A stretch of DNA of 64,000 bases from Megalopta genalis (taxonomy: Eukaryota > Arthropoda > Insecta > Hymenoptera > Halictidae), in NCBI RefSeq assembly GCF_051020955.1, contig NC_135029.1, positions 5,226,001 to 5,290,000 of the forward strand. The letters run 5' to 3'. The translations under genes were made by a program, and so were the position numbers. The notes below the pieces were generated by a model, which was not told the DNA's origin, ran no database searches, and was given only the letters and a program-made list of their open reading frames with translations. Shown here in pieces: positions 36,345 through 50,900 of this stretch (the stretch's first letter is position 1; each line of letters starts with the position of its first letter).

Positions 36345-39300
36345 CGGTGACAGTTTTCAACATCGGACAACGCGGAAAGGGAGAAATAATATAGACACAA
36401 ATGTCGTTGGAAAGATTTCAAAATAAGCAAACAGCACCGTCAACTGATTATTCCTATTTCTTGCTAAATGGTCCGGAATATTATTGGGGCAAGAGCATAA
36501 CGCTATCATGGCAGGGGGGTATAAAGATATAATGGAGGAAGTAGCGTGATTCTAGAGAGAACAAGAGCGACTAGGACAGGGGTTAGGTCACTTTAAGCAC
36601 TGTCCTCTGGTCAGGAAATTAAACTTTGAGCCGAGTGCTGGCTATTAGGCGTTTGTTGTTGTTTCGTTGTCAGGGGAACTGGATGTTTGTATAGATACCG
36701 GAATTGAGATACGACGTTTTACCCCTCTTACGTCTCTCCGGGGAAGTTTAACGCAGAATGCATCGTGTAAATGTCACTTACTACCCGGGGGATCTGTACC
36801 AGTCAATAACGATTACTAGGTGAGGCTTCCGCGGAATGTATTGCGGGGCATAGACGTGGCGATTAACGTAGACAAGCATTAACTACCGCCCATTACCGGT
36901 GGTTCCGTTCCGTCCAAATAGTTCCACTTACAGTTGATTCACGTATCGCATTAATGTCAGTTAACGATTTCATCGAGTTCATGATTACGCCGCGCCGAAT
37001 TCGACGGCACGAGAAAAATCGCGAGAAACACGGCCGATCCCGCTATATCGCTTTAAGTACCAGGTACAGATTTCAGATTGACGTTTACGGCACAGGAATA
37101 CTGATACACGAGGACACCATGAAAAATGCAGCATCGAGTTTACTCGGAACCTACCATTGCTATTCTTTCTACATTGATTGAACGTTAGAACACCGCGAAA
37201 ATGGCACGAGATTCTCTGACTCGATTTCTTTGTATGCAGAACTTTAGTTCGTTTGACACCAAGGCGATGCACAGCGGGACAAAGTGACAAAGTTTGTGTC
37301 AAAATCAAAGAACTTTTGATGGAAATGAGATACAGCCATGATTTCGTCGCTAAAGCTGATTGTCACAGAATAAGCGAAAAATAAAGAATGTCGCGTGAAC
37401 ATTTTTTAACCTTGAAGAATGAAATTTTGTAACCAAATTGTGATTTATCTAAAGAAAATTTCTTTTGTGACATGTTACACGTGTCAGTAGATATTAACAC
37501 GTTGATTTCAAATCGGATCGCAAAATTTATCTACCATTTCAGAAATTCGAAAAACGTCGATTTGAATGAAAACAATTAAGGAAGTCGTGATTGTTTCGTT
37601 GAAATATTTCAAGTTTAACATAAATTTTCAAAATTAAAAAATGTTCAGACTATATTCTCTCTGTTTTCTGTCATTCCACAACATTTCAGCTTTAACGTAA
37701 AAAAATCATCGCTTTGATCAGCATAAATATTTTTTGACTATCTAGTTTCCTGACAATTACTATTTTTACATGTTTCATTCAGGTCTATGGAAAAACTAAT
37801 GTATGTGTGGAAGGAGTACCTTACATTATAAATAAAGTTCGGTGTGTTAAATCAAAATATAGAAAATTATATCTTCACCAATATCGTTAGCAATAAATGA
37901 GAAGTAAAATGATTATTCTATTTAATTATTCAGTTTATAATTCCCTGGCAACCCTCTACACTGTGAACGTATGGCATTCTATAATCTGCGGTGACCTTTA
38001 TTGGAAACCATTTGTTTCTGAGTCTATTTATGATGCACAAATGATCCTACGGTGCTTCGTTAATTTTTGCTTTACACCTTGTATCAACAAGTTGTGTTCT
38101 ATTTGTAAATTCATATTTAAAAAAAAAAATGTAGTTCGACGGTAAACAAAAGTTTCATATCTAGAAAGAGATATGCGCATCTCTAAGAGATTAAGAGACC
38201 AAACATTCCATATCAGAAAAGAAAAGGAAAGTATTCGATAGGAACAAACGTGTTATTCTGAAAGAATAACCATTCAATTTCGACCAGGAACGGAAACAAA
38301 AGTCGACTCGAAAAAAACGCGCGTGTGTTCTCGTAATCTTGCTTTTACTCCATTCACAGTGTCATTCACACGCCATTTTTGAACCGGAAGAAGACAGTTC
38401 AATCAATGCTGCACAACGAGCTTGTCGGTACCCGGAAAATTGGTGATTGTTGAAACAGCAGATCCACATGTCGGCTTTTGAGGCATGGTAATGATTGTTT
38501 TCGTAAGAGAAAAGACAATACGAATGTATTTGTTTGAAACTGAAGTTGAGAATGCATTTGATACTTCTTAAACCCTTGGCTGCTTCAACATAAATTTTCT
38601 TAAATCGGTAATAACATGACACAATAAGTACTGATATACTGAATAATTAACACCAATCATGGACACAGTTGTAATGACTCAAATGTTTCGTTTTAAAGAG
38701 AACATGAATAGTTTCTAGTGCAAAGATCAGGATACCTCAAATTTGACCTCGATAGCTATTTTAAGAGTTAAACCATCGCAATTGTAATATTTCCCAGTGA
38801 AACTCTTTAGAACATGTGACATAGTTGTTGAATCGTTTGACACAGATCGTTTGCATACATGTGCTATCGAGCATCCCTTAACCGAGTCACCGGAATGACG
38901 TTCTTTTTCCTTTTATTTCACTTCACTACAATTTAACCACTACAGTGAAATCAAATGAGAATAACTTCTAACTCACGATCAAATTTACGAAGACGGATAT
39001 ACACCGTCTAGAGTATTTTTATACTTTAGAATAGACATAAATTCTGACTAAACCGATAGATGAAGGCAAATCGTCTCTGTTTGAGCCTTAAATCCCTCGA
39101 CCTTCTGTCAAACGTTCTGGAATTTACAGTGTCTCCGAATTGGTAATATAACAAGGAACGGGGTTGCGTGAATTTGCATGAAAAAGTGAATCGCGAATGT
39201 AGAGTGACATTTTTTCCATACAAAGCTCAATTTCCGAATAAATCGATAGTGCAAATGTAGAATATTCTCCAGTTAACAATATTGTTCGTCGTTTTAAAGT

Positions 39301-39517
39301 GTTCTGAAATGGAATTCTTTGGAGTCGACGAATTACAGCCCTAGAAGCGATAACTTGGTTGACAACACAATTTTATTAACATTCGATCGGTCTGTTGGTT
39401 TCCCACCCTAGTTTTCCGATACAATCCAAGACCTAGAACACTGTTGAGGAAGTTGTCGCGTGTCCACGACGGTTCATTTATGTTCATGTAACGTGGTATG
39501 TACGTAATGCGCATTTT

Positions 39518-39710
39518 TAGACCGCGAATCTTTCCGCAAAATAAAAGCTTTCTGTATCAATTGCTAGAAGCAAGAGCCAAATGGAAATTTCTTTCTTGCC
39601 CTTATAACTTTTACAAGTTGAACATGACATATTGATAGTTTCTACAGTTTTAAATAGTATAGCATGGACTCGATTCTAACACAAATGTATAAAATCCGTA
39701 TATATAGTTT
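39518..39710 (-). mobile_element. MITE family TGCGGAT, inverted copy
   Basis: On the plus strand it begins TAGACCGCGAATCTTTCCGC followed by AAAATAAAAG and ends ACAAATGTATAAAATCCGTA. It is therefore oriented opposite to the other copies, at about 193 bp. Confidence 0.55.
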
Positions 39711-40851
39711 ACGATATTACATTAAAGTTATACTGGAATCAGTCACGTTTTTCGGTAGAAATTTTATCTAATAAAAGAAGAACGACAACAAAATCGTTCT
39801 TACAGTTCAAAACTATTTTCCGATACCACGTCTCTCTGACTTTATCCATAATTATTATTAGAAATACAAACTGATTCATAGAAATTAAAATTCTTCAACC
39901 ATAATATCTTTTAAGTTCATATACTCGCTAATGAAAGATATTTCCTTTTTACCAAACAATACGTTCATTTATGAGCGAGAAATTGACCGACATACTCATT
40001 TCGTTAACATAACCAGCCTATTTTTTGTCGCTCAACAACTGAAAAACAACGCATTGATTGATGCTAAAGTGTAAAAAATGACAGTCTTTTTCAGCGAAGT
40101 AGCTAATTTCGCTCTGCATTTTTTGCTCGTAAATAAACAACACGAATAATTAGCCGTAAATTAATTTGTGCAGCAAATGTATACATATATTATTCAGTCC
40201 GTTACAAAGGAATACGTAATATACGAGCAGTGCACGATATTGACGGGCAACTTTTTGCAACAGGTAGATCAGAACACTGAATAATTAATTCGCTGAATAA
40301 TCGATGAATACGCAAGCGGTAAATTAATGGAGCCTTAGGTTCGTAACCTAATCCCAAGACGCGATATACCATAACCGAACGCTCAAGTATATTCTTCGAG
40401 CATTTTGTTGCATTCCGTGCCGAGTCTTCGATAATTCGTGTCATCATCAGCCCCGTGCACTTAGAAAATCGATTCCCTTAAGAGGCACCACTCAAGACGG
40501 ATAGTAATAAGTAAATGTGTTTGCTCAGCCCAGAGCGCGCATCACGAGCAATTAATTAAGCTCGATTATCTATGTACACTGCGGGAAGCAAGTCTTGCTA
40601 CTGCCAGATAGATGCTGAGTAATAGCCATATGCTCTAGGAAGCGCACCGGGTAGGTATTCCTGCCTGTTTCATTCTACTTCGTTGAGGGGAAAAAATAAC
40701 TTTCGCTAATCACGTTATAAAAATTTATTATTCATTTACCACCGAACCAGATTATATCAAAGTTTAATACGCCCGATGGTTGCCGTGAGATTTTCAAAGT
40801 CATTTCTAAACTCACCTATGGATCGCGCAAAGATAATGTTAATGACGCTCC

Positions 40852-41060
40852 ACAGGGTGTCCCATAATTGTGTTAACATCCGGAAAGGGGTGATTCCTGA
40901 GGTCATTTGAAGTAACTTTTTCCTTAGCGAAAATTACGAGTTATTAACGAAAAACAGTGACCAATGAGAGGCGAGATCAGTTGGCGCGAGGCTGCCGAGC
41001 CAATGAACGGAAATCGGGTGTTCGATCGCTCGTTGGCTGTTCCAAAATAGTAACGATATC
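40852..41060 (+). repeat. Dispersed repeat starting CAGGGTGTCCCATAATTG
   Basis: The segment starts ACAGGGTGTCCCATAATTG, continues with a GGGGTGATTCCTGAGGTCA stretch and a GACCAATGAGAGGCGAGA stretch, and ends near TGGCTGTTCC. From memory, sequences of this type recur widely in bee and ant genomes; I cannot assign a class. The right boundary is approximate. Confidence 0.4.
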
Positions 41061-43159
41061 AAGTTTTTATTGCTTTTTCTCACTTATTGATGATATTTTC
41101 TAAAATATATTTGTAAAAGTTGAACCAAATTATTCTATAATTTTTCTTTTACTAGATTACAAGCATCCCAGTGGACATGTTTATTTAATATAAACTTATT
41201 GATATTTATAAACAGACAGTAAAGCTTTTGGAAAAATTACAATATTTTTAAAGAAAGCACAGAAAGTATAGAATTCTTCATCGTAACAGTGAAGTATTAA
41301 TCATAGGAATAGATTTTATGATTTTAACGTTTATATTACCATTTAACATTTTCTAGATGTTAAAGATATAGTTGTTTTAACACTGACTGCCACGTTAAAA
41401 ACCCCCAAATTTAAGTAAAATTATAGTATCTTCTTCAATTAAATTAAAATTGAAAATTTAAATTGGATGATATTAATTATTTGTTAAGCACTCTTACTTT
41501 TTGCGGATACCAACAAACTTAGCAAGATATAGTAAATTGGCATACAAATTAATTTACGAACCTGAGCAAATAATACTGTCATGCACGTATGGGAGACGCG
41601 CGGCAGTCAAAGTGTTAACGAAATAACTCTGAATTTCCATACCAAACATAAAACTGATCGTCGAATGTCTCTCACACTTTGTATATATACTTTCACCTCA
41701 TCATTTACCAATAAAAGTTTCACTTTCAGCTCAACGATAATTTCAATGAAGCGCAATAACAGCGATCAGCTTGAATTCGTAAAACGCGGAAAACTATCTT
41801 CGTAATCCTCTCGCAGGTTCTCTCGTATTTCAAATAAAATTTCATTCGAAAAGCAATTGGAACCGACCAATTAATCACAGTGCGATTATAAGGACTGATC
41901 GAACTCGGACCTCTTCACAAGCATTTTGGAAAGAACCGGATCTCCCGCAGCAATTAAATTAACCGTGTTTATGCTCTCGATATATCTCTCTCCTCTCTTC
42001 GGTCTTTTTGTAACCTAATTCTTTTCTCTCACGGGAAGTCCGATTCCAAGAAAGCCACGCAAAATCCAGATAGGGGATAGGTGGAGGTTGATAACTGCCA
42101 AATTGAATGGTGAATGGTCGCTTCGGAAATTGAATAAGCTATCGTGCCTGAACCGAGCCGTCGAGCGAAGCCTGGTATTTGACCTGGCTGCGTGCAATCA
42201 ATGTACTGATTGGAGATAAGGGCTCACCCTGTAGCCCCTGGCATCCTCTCCGGCATGATTTATATATGTACGGTCTTCGCAGGCGATGTATTCATTACTT
42301 GATTACCCTTCGGCAAGTTTATACCGTCGTGACCGTGTAACGAGCCAGATATCGAGATACCTTATATTGTGTCCGCCCCCAATCCACCAGCTACGCATTC
42401 TTGTTCTTATTGCGGCCCGGGTAATTAGATCATCCGGCTTCATCAGATCAAGCTTTCTTGTTTCTCAATTTTCCAACGATCCCGTTCCTACCGCTTCTTC
42501 ATTCTTCTTGTCGTAAATATGCTCGTAACCGATACTGTAACAATGAGCTTTTCCTAAAGATTCTCTTTCTTTTTAATCCGAGTAAATCATAATCCATGAG
42601 AAATACATTTTTTGGAAAAAGAGAGAGATTATTCTTTGTCCATGTATTTTCGTGCTTGATGCTTTCGATTCATAATCGAGTTTCTGCCATTTGAACATGA
42701 TAGTCATTTGATAGTTATTAATTGAACATTCCTGTTCGAATATTTTTCGATATCTGCAAATATAACCTTGATAATTTCAAGTTGTTTTAATTATACGTTT
42801 TACAAAATACAGTATCTTTTTACGAGAACTGGTGGCATAGATTTTAAGTGGCTTTCAAGTGATAATGAAGCTAAATGCTCGAAATAGTCTAATTTCTGTG
42901 TGATACATACATTTAAAATTTTAATCCAGGGCCGTTTAAGGTATCGAAAGGGTCTAAGACCGCTCAAGGGAGGGTCGGTTTGTATCCATGCAAAAAAACT
43001 GTTATAAAATACTATATTTCTGTTCGAGGTATATTTATACAGCACTGTTAAATAAGATATTCAAGTGCCTGCAAAACTAAAATATAACAAATGTATAAAA
43101 GAACATTGTTGAAACAAAAATACAATGTTTAAGATTCTGTGAACATTTTTTTCCCTCTC

Positions 43160-43449
43160 TTAACCCGAGAAAGATAACCTACGTCGCAGAGGCGCCTGCG
43201 AAGACTGTTGATTTTTGTTAATTTTTCATAGAGGTCTAGTGATTTAAGTTTAAAATTACTTAAAATATAAAAAAATATAATATAAATGCATTTTATTTTT
43301 ACAATAATGCCAAACCTTTAAAATGACTAGATTAACTTAAATAAATATCCATTGTTAGTATAAAATTGACGCCTTAGAAAAGCATGCGCCTCTGAAGCGT
43401 ATGGTTATCTTTTACGTACGTTGTCATATGGTTATCTTTCTAGGGTTAA
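43160..43449 (-). mobile_element. piggyBac-type MITE, copy 1
   Basis: The element is flanked by TTAA on both sides (43160-43163 and 43446-43449), the target site of piggyBac transposases. Its ends are CCCGAGAAAGATAACC (left) and, read inward from the right, CCCTAGAAAGATAACC. Next comes a subterminal inverted repeat built on AGAGGCGC, close to the left end and about 30 bp further in on the right. This asymmetric spacer arrangement is characteristic of canonical piggyBac. The roughly 290-bp body has no transposase frame. It is inverted relative to the copy at 47232. Confidence 0.9.
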
Positions 43450-44305
43450 TCAGAAACTGAATTGCTTCAAGCACAGGGTTTTAAAAGAATTTCGAGAAAG
43501 TTTGACTGTGTAAAAGAAAAAGCTTGAGTGTCTTCTTACCGTGTACGAAATCTGGGCGTCTAATTGGTAGAATGCGATTAAAGTGGCTAGCAATCGTAAA
43601 CAGAAATTGTGTCTCACCCCCTACGAAGCATTTCCGCGAGTCGCTAATAGAAATGAAGGATATGATTAGGGCGCCGCAACGACGTTTTAGTAAATTCGTT
43701 TTATCAGAGCTCGTAGTTCAAGGGATGACTGTGCGCCAGTAGATACCGGGCTCCAGTTAACTTCAATAATTTGCCGTACGCGTATCCAACTGGAAACTGT
43801 ACTCTCCGAAATCTGTAGCCGCGCCTCTGCCGCTAATACGGCTAATTTGTCGACTGCTCCAAAAGCAAATGCACTTCTCTCTAGGTTCACGTCGGATGCC
43901 ACAGAGGAGCGAGTGATTCCGGGCTGTCTCCTATCAGATTACGTCTAAATGGATTTCAGATGGGCTAATTGGCGAATTAATTGAAATTCCAAGATTAATT
44001 GGATCGTTTCGACAATTGATATTCGTCGAAACCCCGTATCATTTTTCTGTATTCGTCTGATCGAACGACGACGAGTTTCTCCCGGTATACTCAACATTTC
44101 TCGCGCGCTCAACTCTTATCAGCCCCTTCTGTCGATCTAACATTTTTCTCACAGACGACAAACGTTCTGATAAATGTCACTGTGTGTGCACCGCTATTAT
44201 AGTTTTTCAATGAAAAACTTTTTATATTTTTAATTCGAGTAGAAAGAATTTGAAAATTTGATTACTCATCGTTCACTTATGTTGATTGACTAAAATGTGA
44301 TAAAT

Positions 44306-44494
44306 CGATTGCGGAATTTATGTATTTATGAGTATTGTGAGTAGGTGAAGTACGTAACAGTAAATATGAAAAGATAAATTTAACAATGCTGTCAGATTGA
44401 TCGAATTTATTAAAAATGTTATGAATGAAATTAAATTCTATTCGTTGCATTCGAGGTGGAGTAGTTTTATTTTGCATACAGTCCAGTAGTCTAA
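44306..44494 (+). mobile_element. MITE family TGCGGAT, full-length copy
   Basis: The left end is GATTGCGGAATTTATGTATT and continues GAGTAGGTGAAGTACG. The right end is TTTTGCATACAGTCCAGTAG, then TCTAATGA. About 190 bp, no coding capacity. Confidence 0.55.
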
Positions 44495-47231
44495 TGATCA
44501 ATTCAATTAAGTCTCATACGTCCTTCGAAAACACCATAAAATATCCCTGATATTTCATGTGTATTCTTGCTATTCATTCATCAAATGAAAAGATTATGAT
44601 ACATTTACATATAACGTCTCATTTTAAAGAAATAATTTTGCAGCACAAATAAAAAGAAATCAAACATTTAACAGTATACAAAAGCAGAAAATGTGCGTAC
44701 TTCGATCCCGTAGAACGTAATAAGTGTTAAAAATTGAATGTCAATATGTGTCTATAATATTGATATACCCATAAATTTTCGCAGAATATACTGTTATAGA
44801 GCGTTGTCAACGTTAATTTCTTTTTATTCGAGCAGAGAATGAGATTTCAGGTAACGATAATTTCTATTGAAGCGTAAATTGTGAAACACGCAATTCAGGT
44901 TCGAACGCGTTAGAAAATTACTGGCTCGCCAACACGCCTGCTAGTCATTCCACACGCTTCCATCACGATTATAAATAGGATTCATGTTTTATTATAAAGT
45001 GGAAAGCGTCGGACGATGGTGCATCGCGACGTGTAGCACACGGAAAAATTGTAAATGTGTAGGCGCGAATTCGATCGCTCCGTGTGAAACGAGTAGATAA
45101 AGTTAGGACAAATGCGATCTCTGTAATTTCTCTCACGTTTCTGCTATCGAGTTTCCGTCAAAATACAATTTTTATTTGTTGTTGGTTGCTTTCCTGCATT
45201 TTCGACGTTCTGAGTGCACAAATATTGACAACTACTTGTTTTGTTTTTGATAAATTATTAAATACGTGCGGTATTCTACGCTTTTTATCATTCTTTTTAA
45301 AGAACTATAGTGTGTGAATTTAGAAATTGTTTACCATTTGTTCCTACGTCTACGATGTTTTAAACTTATTCTGCCGTGAGAAAACTTGTTTAATGGTTAC
45401 AATTTTATTAGTTAGGTTAGGTTACAATCACTAGTTTGCATTATTTTCCCTGACTTATTCCTCATATTTTGTAGAGAATGTTTATAGAAATTGTATGGAG
45501 CTACATTTTTTTCTATAACTATTATTGTGTTGAGTATATTAAGTGATTATAAATATCCTGGTCTAAAACATTTTGTTTGTTTGTTTTAACAATGTATTTT
45601 GATGTGATTCTGTTATGTTTTATATCTCGATTTCGACATATTATTGTTTTACAATCTAATGGATTTTGTATAATGAAATTAATGTGAGTAATAAACACTT
45701 TTATAATCAAACAAAAATAGTCATTCTAGAATTTTTAACTTCCAGGATGAACATTACTTCTAAGAATCTAGATAATTACTTACGAAAAATCATTGCAACA
45801 TAAGATTTTCGGGGAAACGTAAAACTGATTCTCGAGCATTTCTCTTAATTTGTGTAGATCCCTTTGTCTCGCGCTATTTAGAGCGTAGACAATCACAAAA
45901 CCACATTGTGTCGGTTTAAACGTACTCCAAACGTCGATTTACGCATGTAAATCAATGAGTTAGTCGAATCGCCTGCATCTCAACTACGTCCACACTTGTA
46001 ATGTAACCACGAATCAAGCTTACAGCTCACTGACACGCTGCCAGATAACCAACAGGATTGCTTCTGGGATTTTCAGATTAGTTTCAACGTGTGGTACTAA
46101 CCGACCTATGTCTTTCGAGCCAGTTTATCATATCATTTTCAAGAAAAAATTCAAATCATCGAATGATAAAAAAGGAACATAACCTATTCACTTTAAGTTT
46201 TAACCTTTTCTAGTTCTAGAAAGATTTTGATACTTTCCCAATACAGATGTAATTCAATGATTCCAGAACAGAACTGTATGCAAGACACGTGACGTAGCCT
46301 AAGTAGTGCAATATGCTATGACATAACCTCTATACAACGCGTGAAATGGGTCCAGCGAATTGCAGAGAAAACCGCCGTCATCGCAAACACTTCCAATTGT
46401 TCCAAACACTCAACCTGTTCACTGGAACTACTTTGACATTTCTCTCTCTCTCTCTAATACAATACAAACAATATTTTTATCACGTAATCCAGGAGCACAA
46501 GATAACCTTTTCATTGATACTCCGCCATTTTGGTGTACTGGACACGTGAGAAGAATTTCGCCGAGAAAAGATTGATTGTCGATCTATCGATATTACGTCA
46601 CGTGGTCAGAGATTTGGAAATGGCTGTGCCGGTACTGGATGAGGTAGTTAATTAATTATGCTCTTAATTAATTTTCTTAATTATATATGTCTTAGTGTGT
46701 TTGCATTAAGTGTGACGAAGAAAACACTAACTACGTCGATACAAATTGTCAGTGAAAAAGAGCGTGAACCTGGACTTGAATTTTCAAAAAACTAGCAAAA
46801 GGTAATGTGCAGTCTTCAAGGATTTCATTGCATGCAGTATTAATCCTAGCCATAGTATTTAAATAACTCTTAAATGACAAGGATTTTTAAGAAATTAAAA
46901 ATGTTTTCGTTGGATAACTTAATCTTATGTCAAAGTATTAAATACTGCAAATATAGAAAATGCACTGTATATCGATGTATACTGATCTCATTTGAATAGG
47001 TTAATTATTCGTAATCAACTTTACGAGTTGGACAGATGGCGCCAGGTGGATGATGTATTATGTCGCTTGCCCCTCTGAGAGTATTTTAATAAAATTTTAT
47101 TTCTTAACATATTCTATATTAAAAAAAAACTGATATTGTTAATAAAAAAAAAACTGATGGATTGACTACGAGGACGAAGTAAATTTATGAAACACAGTAA
47201 AACTTCAGTCTCAGGACTATACATGTTTCCA

Positions 47232-47521
47232 TTAACCCTAGAAAGATAACCATATGACAACGTACGTAAAAGATAACCATACGCTTCAGAGGCGCATGCT
47301 TTTCTAAGGCGTCAATTTTATACTAACAATGGATATTTATTTAAGTTAATCTAGTCATTTTAAAGGTTTGGCATTATTGTCAAAATAAAATGCATTTATA
47401 TTATATTTTTTTATATTTTAAGTAATTTTAAACTTAAATCACTAGACCTCTATGAAAAATTAACAAAAATCAACAGTCTTCGCAGGCGCCTCTGCGACGT
47501 AGGTTATCTTTCTCGGGTTAA
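47232..47521 (+). mobile_element. piggyBac-type MITE, copy 2
   Basis: The reverse complement of this 290-bp element matches copy 1 at 43160-43449 along its whole length. I found one substitution, a T/G difference in the T-rich run near the middle. TTAA flanks both ends (47232-47235 and 47518-47521). The left end is CCCTAGAAAGATAACCATAT and the right end, read inward, is CCCGAGAAAGATAACC. Near-identity indicates both copies moved recently. Confidence 0.9.
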
Positions 47522-47747
47522 AGCTGTTTACTGATCGAATTTTTGTATCTAAAGTTAGCGAAGGTGTGATAATTTATTAAAACATATTGCTACATTTGCT
47601 AACTTATCAACAATCCCCAAACATGTAGAAACGTTACTAAAAAGATCATACTATAATTTGAAACTTAACATTATTAAACTTGTATGTGATTAAAAGTTGC
47701 TAAACGTAAAGAGGTGGTAGTAAATGAAACGAAAAAATTTATAAAAT

Positions 47748-47940
47748 CGACTGCAGATTTCGCTCACTTCTGATAAAAACAAGCGAACAATGTTCAAAAC
47801 ACCAGAAAGATAAAAAAAAATATTAGAACATGGATATATTATTTTCAATTTATTAAAGTAGTTGAAGAAACGCGAAGAGAACTATTCCACTCTTGTTTCT
47901 TCCACAAAGGTCGTATTTTGCAAACGATTCGCAGTCTAAT
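47748..47940 (+). mobile_element. MITE family TGCGGAT, full-length copy
   Basis: The left end is CGACTGCAGATTTCGCTCAC followed by TTCTGATAAAAAC. The right end is ATTTTGCAAACGATTCGCAG, then TCTAAT. About 193 bp. It begins about 230 bp after the piggyBac-type copy 2 ends. Confidence 0.5.
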
Positions 47941-50900
47941 AATAAAAATGTTCTAGGTCGAATGAAATATCCAGGGTCTGAAATTAAAATAGTTTCGAAC
48001 TTATTGCACATTCTCAAATACTGCGTACCAGGGAACGTATGCAATCGAGCATACGTGAAACGGTGTCGGTTTATTAGCATTTCCAACCTTGGACTCAAAG
48101 GTTTCAAACATTTCATTTAACGAACGTAATGCCGCCGCCCCCGTCTAACATGCGTATTTTTCCGTCCCAATTGTTTCCCCGGTAGAATATGATGCACTGT
48201 TTCGATATCAAATTTTTTACACACCGCGCCTGCTCGGCACGAAACACCCATTCGCTTGCTATCCAATTTCTCACTCTTTTTTTTACTCGCCACCGATCAC
48301 TTTTTTCCCTAACACTGTACAAATATTTGAGAGTCGGCTACAGCCCCGGCGAAAGAGCATTCGAGTCGAGTGAGCTTTCGCGTCCCCAGGCCAATCACCG
48401 TTCACCGATTGTAATCTAAGCCAATGCCTGGGTGCGCATTAAATGTCAAACGTTATTCGTCCCTCTATTTCGTGACGCCAACGGCGACGACAACGACGTC
48501 GTCTACGTCGATCAACGGCCGCTGCCGTTGCCGCCGGTTTATCCGACAGATGTTAGGAAACCATTCGGATACGACTTTCATAAACGTTTAACGACGCTTC
48601 GTTCCGAATCTCGCGGTCTTAAAGTGCTTTAGAGACTTCATCCACCTGAACAATGTTCGATTTCGGGATCGTGCGACATGTCTCGACTATCCTGTCGATT
48701 GCAGGTACTTAACAGTTCGACGTACATAGGAGCCACATTAAACTAGTAGTATAATGGAACAATATTACTGTCAGAGAAGCATAAAGCTATAAGTTACGAT
48801 CGATACAATACTATTTTCACACTTTCATTGCTGTTATCCTGCGTACGATATGATTACAAATGATTTTCTTAACGTTAGAGGAACTTTTGCAATTTATTTT
48901 TCGTGATTTCTAAAATGTTTACCTGTATTTTGGAAATCAGAAATTCTTTTCCAGAAAATTGTATTTGATTGTTATAAGAAGAAAAATAATACTAGGTGAT
49001 AAAATCTTTAATTATATCCTTTTTAAGAAACAGATTACTTTACTCATTCATTGAAACAATGAAAATTGTTTTCCTCCTCCAACAAGTACTTTAATATGTA
49101 TCGTAGTGTAACAGTTATTGAACGTATAATTATTAAGATTTAATCATAAATGATTTATGTATTGATTTAAAACGAAAAATGATATTACTAGTTGCGTACT
49201 AGTACTTACTAGTATAAGTTATATACACTATTCACTTTCATGGAACATTTGTATATCATCGTATATCAGATATAGACTAAGTAGTTATTACACTGAAACT
49301 ATTAAACTAATATAAATAACTGGTTTTAGATTTTTTCATTTACAAGTGCTGAAATTATAGAAATGTTTGTGTAAGAAACATTTTAATAAACTTCTTTACT
49401 GCATAACAAGGATCGTACGAAATTTGAGCAAATCCAATTTTGTTATTATTATAAAATAATATACAAAGACTTTTTCATAAATGAATTTTGTAAAATGAAT
49501 TTCAGATAAAAGTAGTAACTTCTGTGTCACATCAGGAAGTAACGTACACCATTTACTTGGATATTAGAACTGTTGAACCCTAAACACGACTAACGTATAT
49601 TGTTTCATAATATTTAATTTAATTTACTTAATACGATATTTAATTTACTTGAACTTCGCATGGTACAAATTTATGAATAAATTTCTCACATAAACGTGTT
49701 CATAATTTCAGTAATGGAAAGAGAAACAATTAGAAACCAGTCGTTTTTACTGATGGTCGAAGTGTTACTAAGCCATTGCTATATTATTGTATATCAGTTG
49801 TTGAACGTGTTAAGAATAAAACACAATAGATTTTTGTATCGATTTAAAAAAGAAAGAAAAGCGTTGCTATTTGCGTAGTGGAGTCGAATATCGCAGCAAG
49901 GTGTAAAATGGATTTCAGATAAAACTAGTAATTTTGCCCCCTTGCCCAGGAAGTAATATTAACGAAAGTTTGTGAGGGTTTATAAATATCGATGTATATC
50001 GGTGCGCTTCCTACTCGAGTCCAACGCGGTATGCAAGTTCGAGAACAGGAGGTCTGGTTTTAGGATTGATGAGCCAAGCGAAGCAGCTGAACCGTGTGGC
50101 GAGCTACATTACCACGGCGTTATGCGCTGGCACATTCACGTGTGCTGCTGCATTAATTGATGTACGTCTCTGCATCAACATCGGCGCGTCTTCTCGTGAG
50201 AACCTGTCATGTGTTCTGTTCAACGTTTCCGATACAATCGCGTACCGCACGTGTAGCACAGGCAACCGTCAACGCGAAGGAAGGCCCTATCGACAGGAAG
50301 ACGTGTTTACGTGAAATAATTTATTTCCTGCAGGCGAACGGAACGCACGTTTCAAGCCAATATTGCATTTTAACCGTTCCCGGGTGGATAATTTTCGAAG
50401 AGAACTGGAATTGTTGGGCGCGCCATAATTTTACGGAATTTCGTAAGAAATTTCTTTCTTTCGGAAGAATAGAGACAAGAGGATATTGAAATTTATTCCG
50501 ACATGAAAATTGAGGCGAGGTAGATATTAATCGAGTTTATAGGTAGTTAAAGAGTAAAAATAATAATAAAAAGGTACTTTTACGAATAATACTTTTTCGT
50601 TTAAAGTTGAAGTGTTAAACGATATAGAAAATGTTACAATATTCAGAAAGAAATAAAAATTGGTTTCTCGATTCAATTAAACATTTTATTTATTAAAATG
50701 TACACCATTTGATTGCATTTATTTTTGCTGACGCGTTTCTAGTTATTTCTAAATTGTTATTTACACTTTTAAACATAAATTCCTACATACATGTTAATGA
50801 AGATTGAAAAAGAAGAAATAACGCATTCGAATGTTGTTTCCATTGTTCTTCGTAAACTATATATTTCTAATTTTTTAGATAGAAATACCGAGCTTATTGT

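Noticed and set aside
45409..45424. Insect telomeric TTAGG repeats
   Set aside because: Only about two units; too short to mean an interstitial telomere array.
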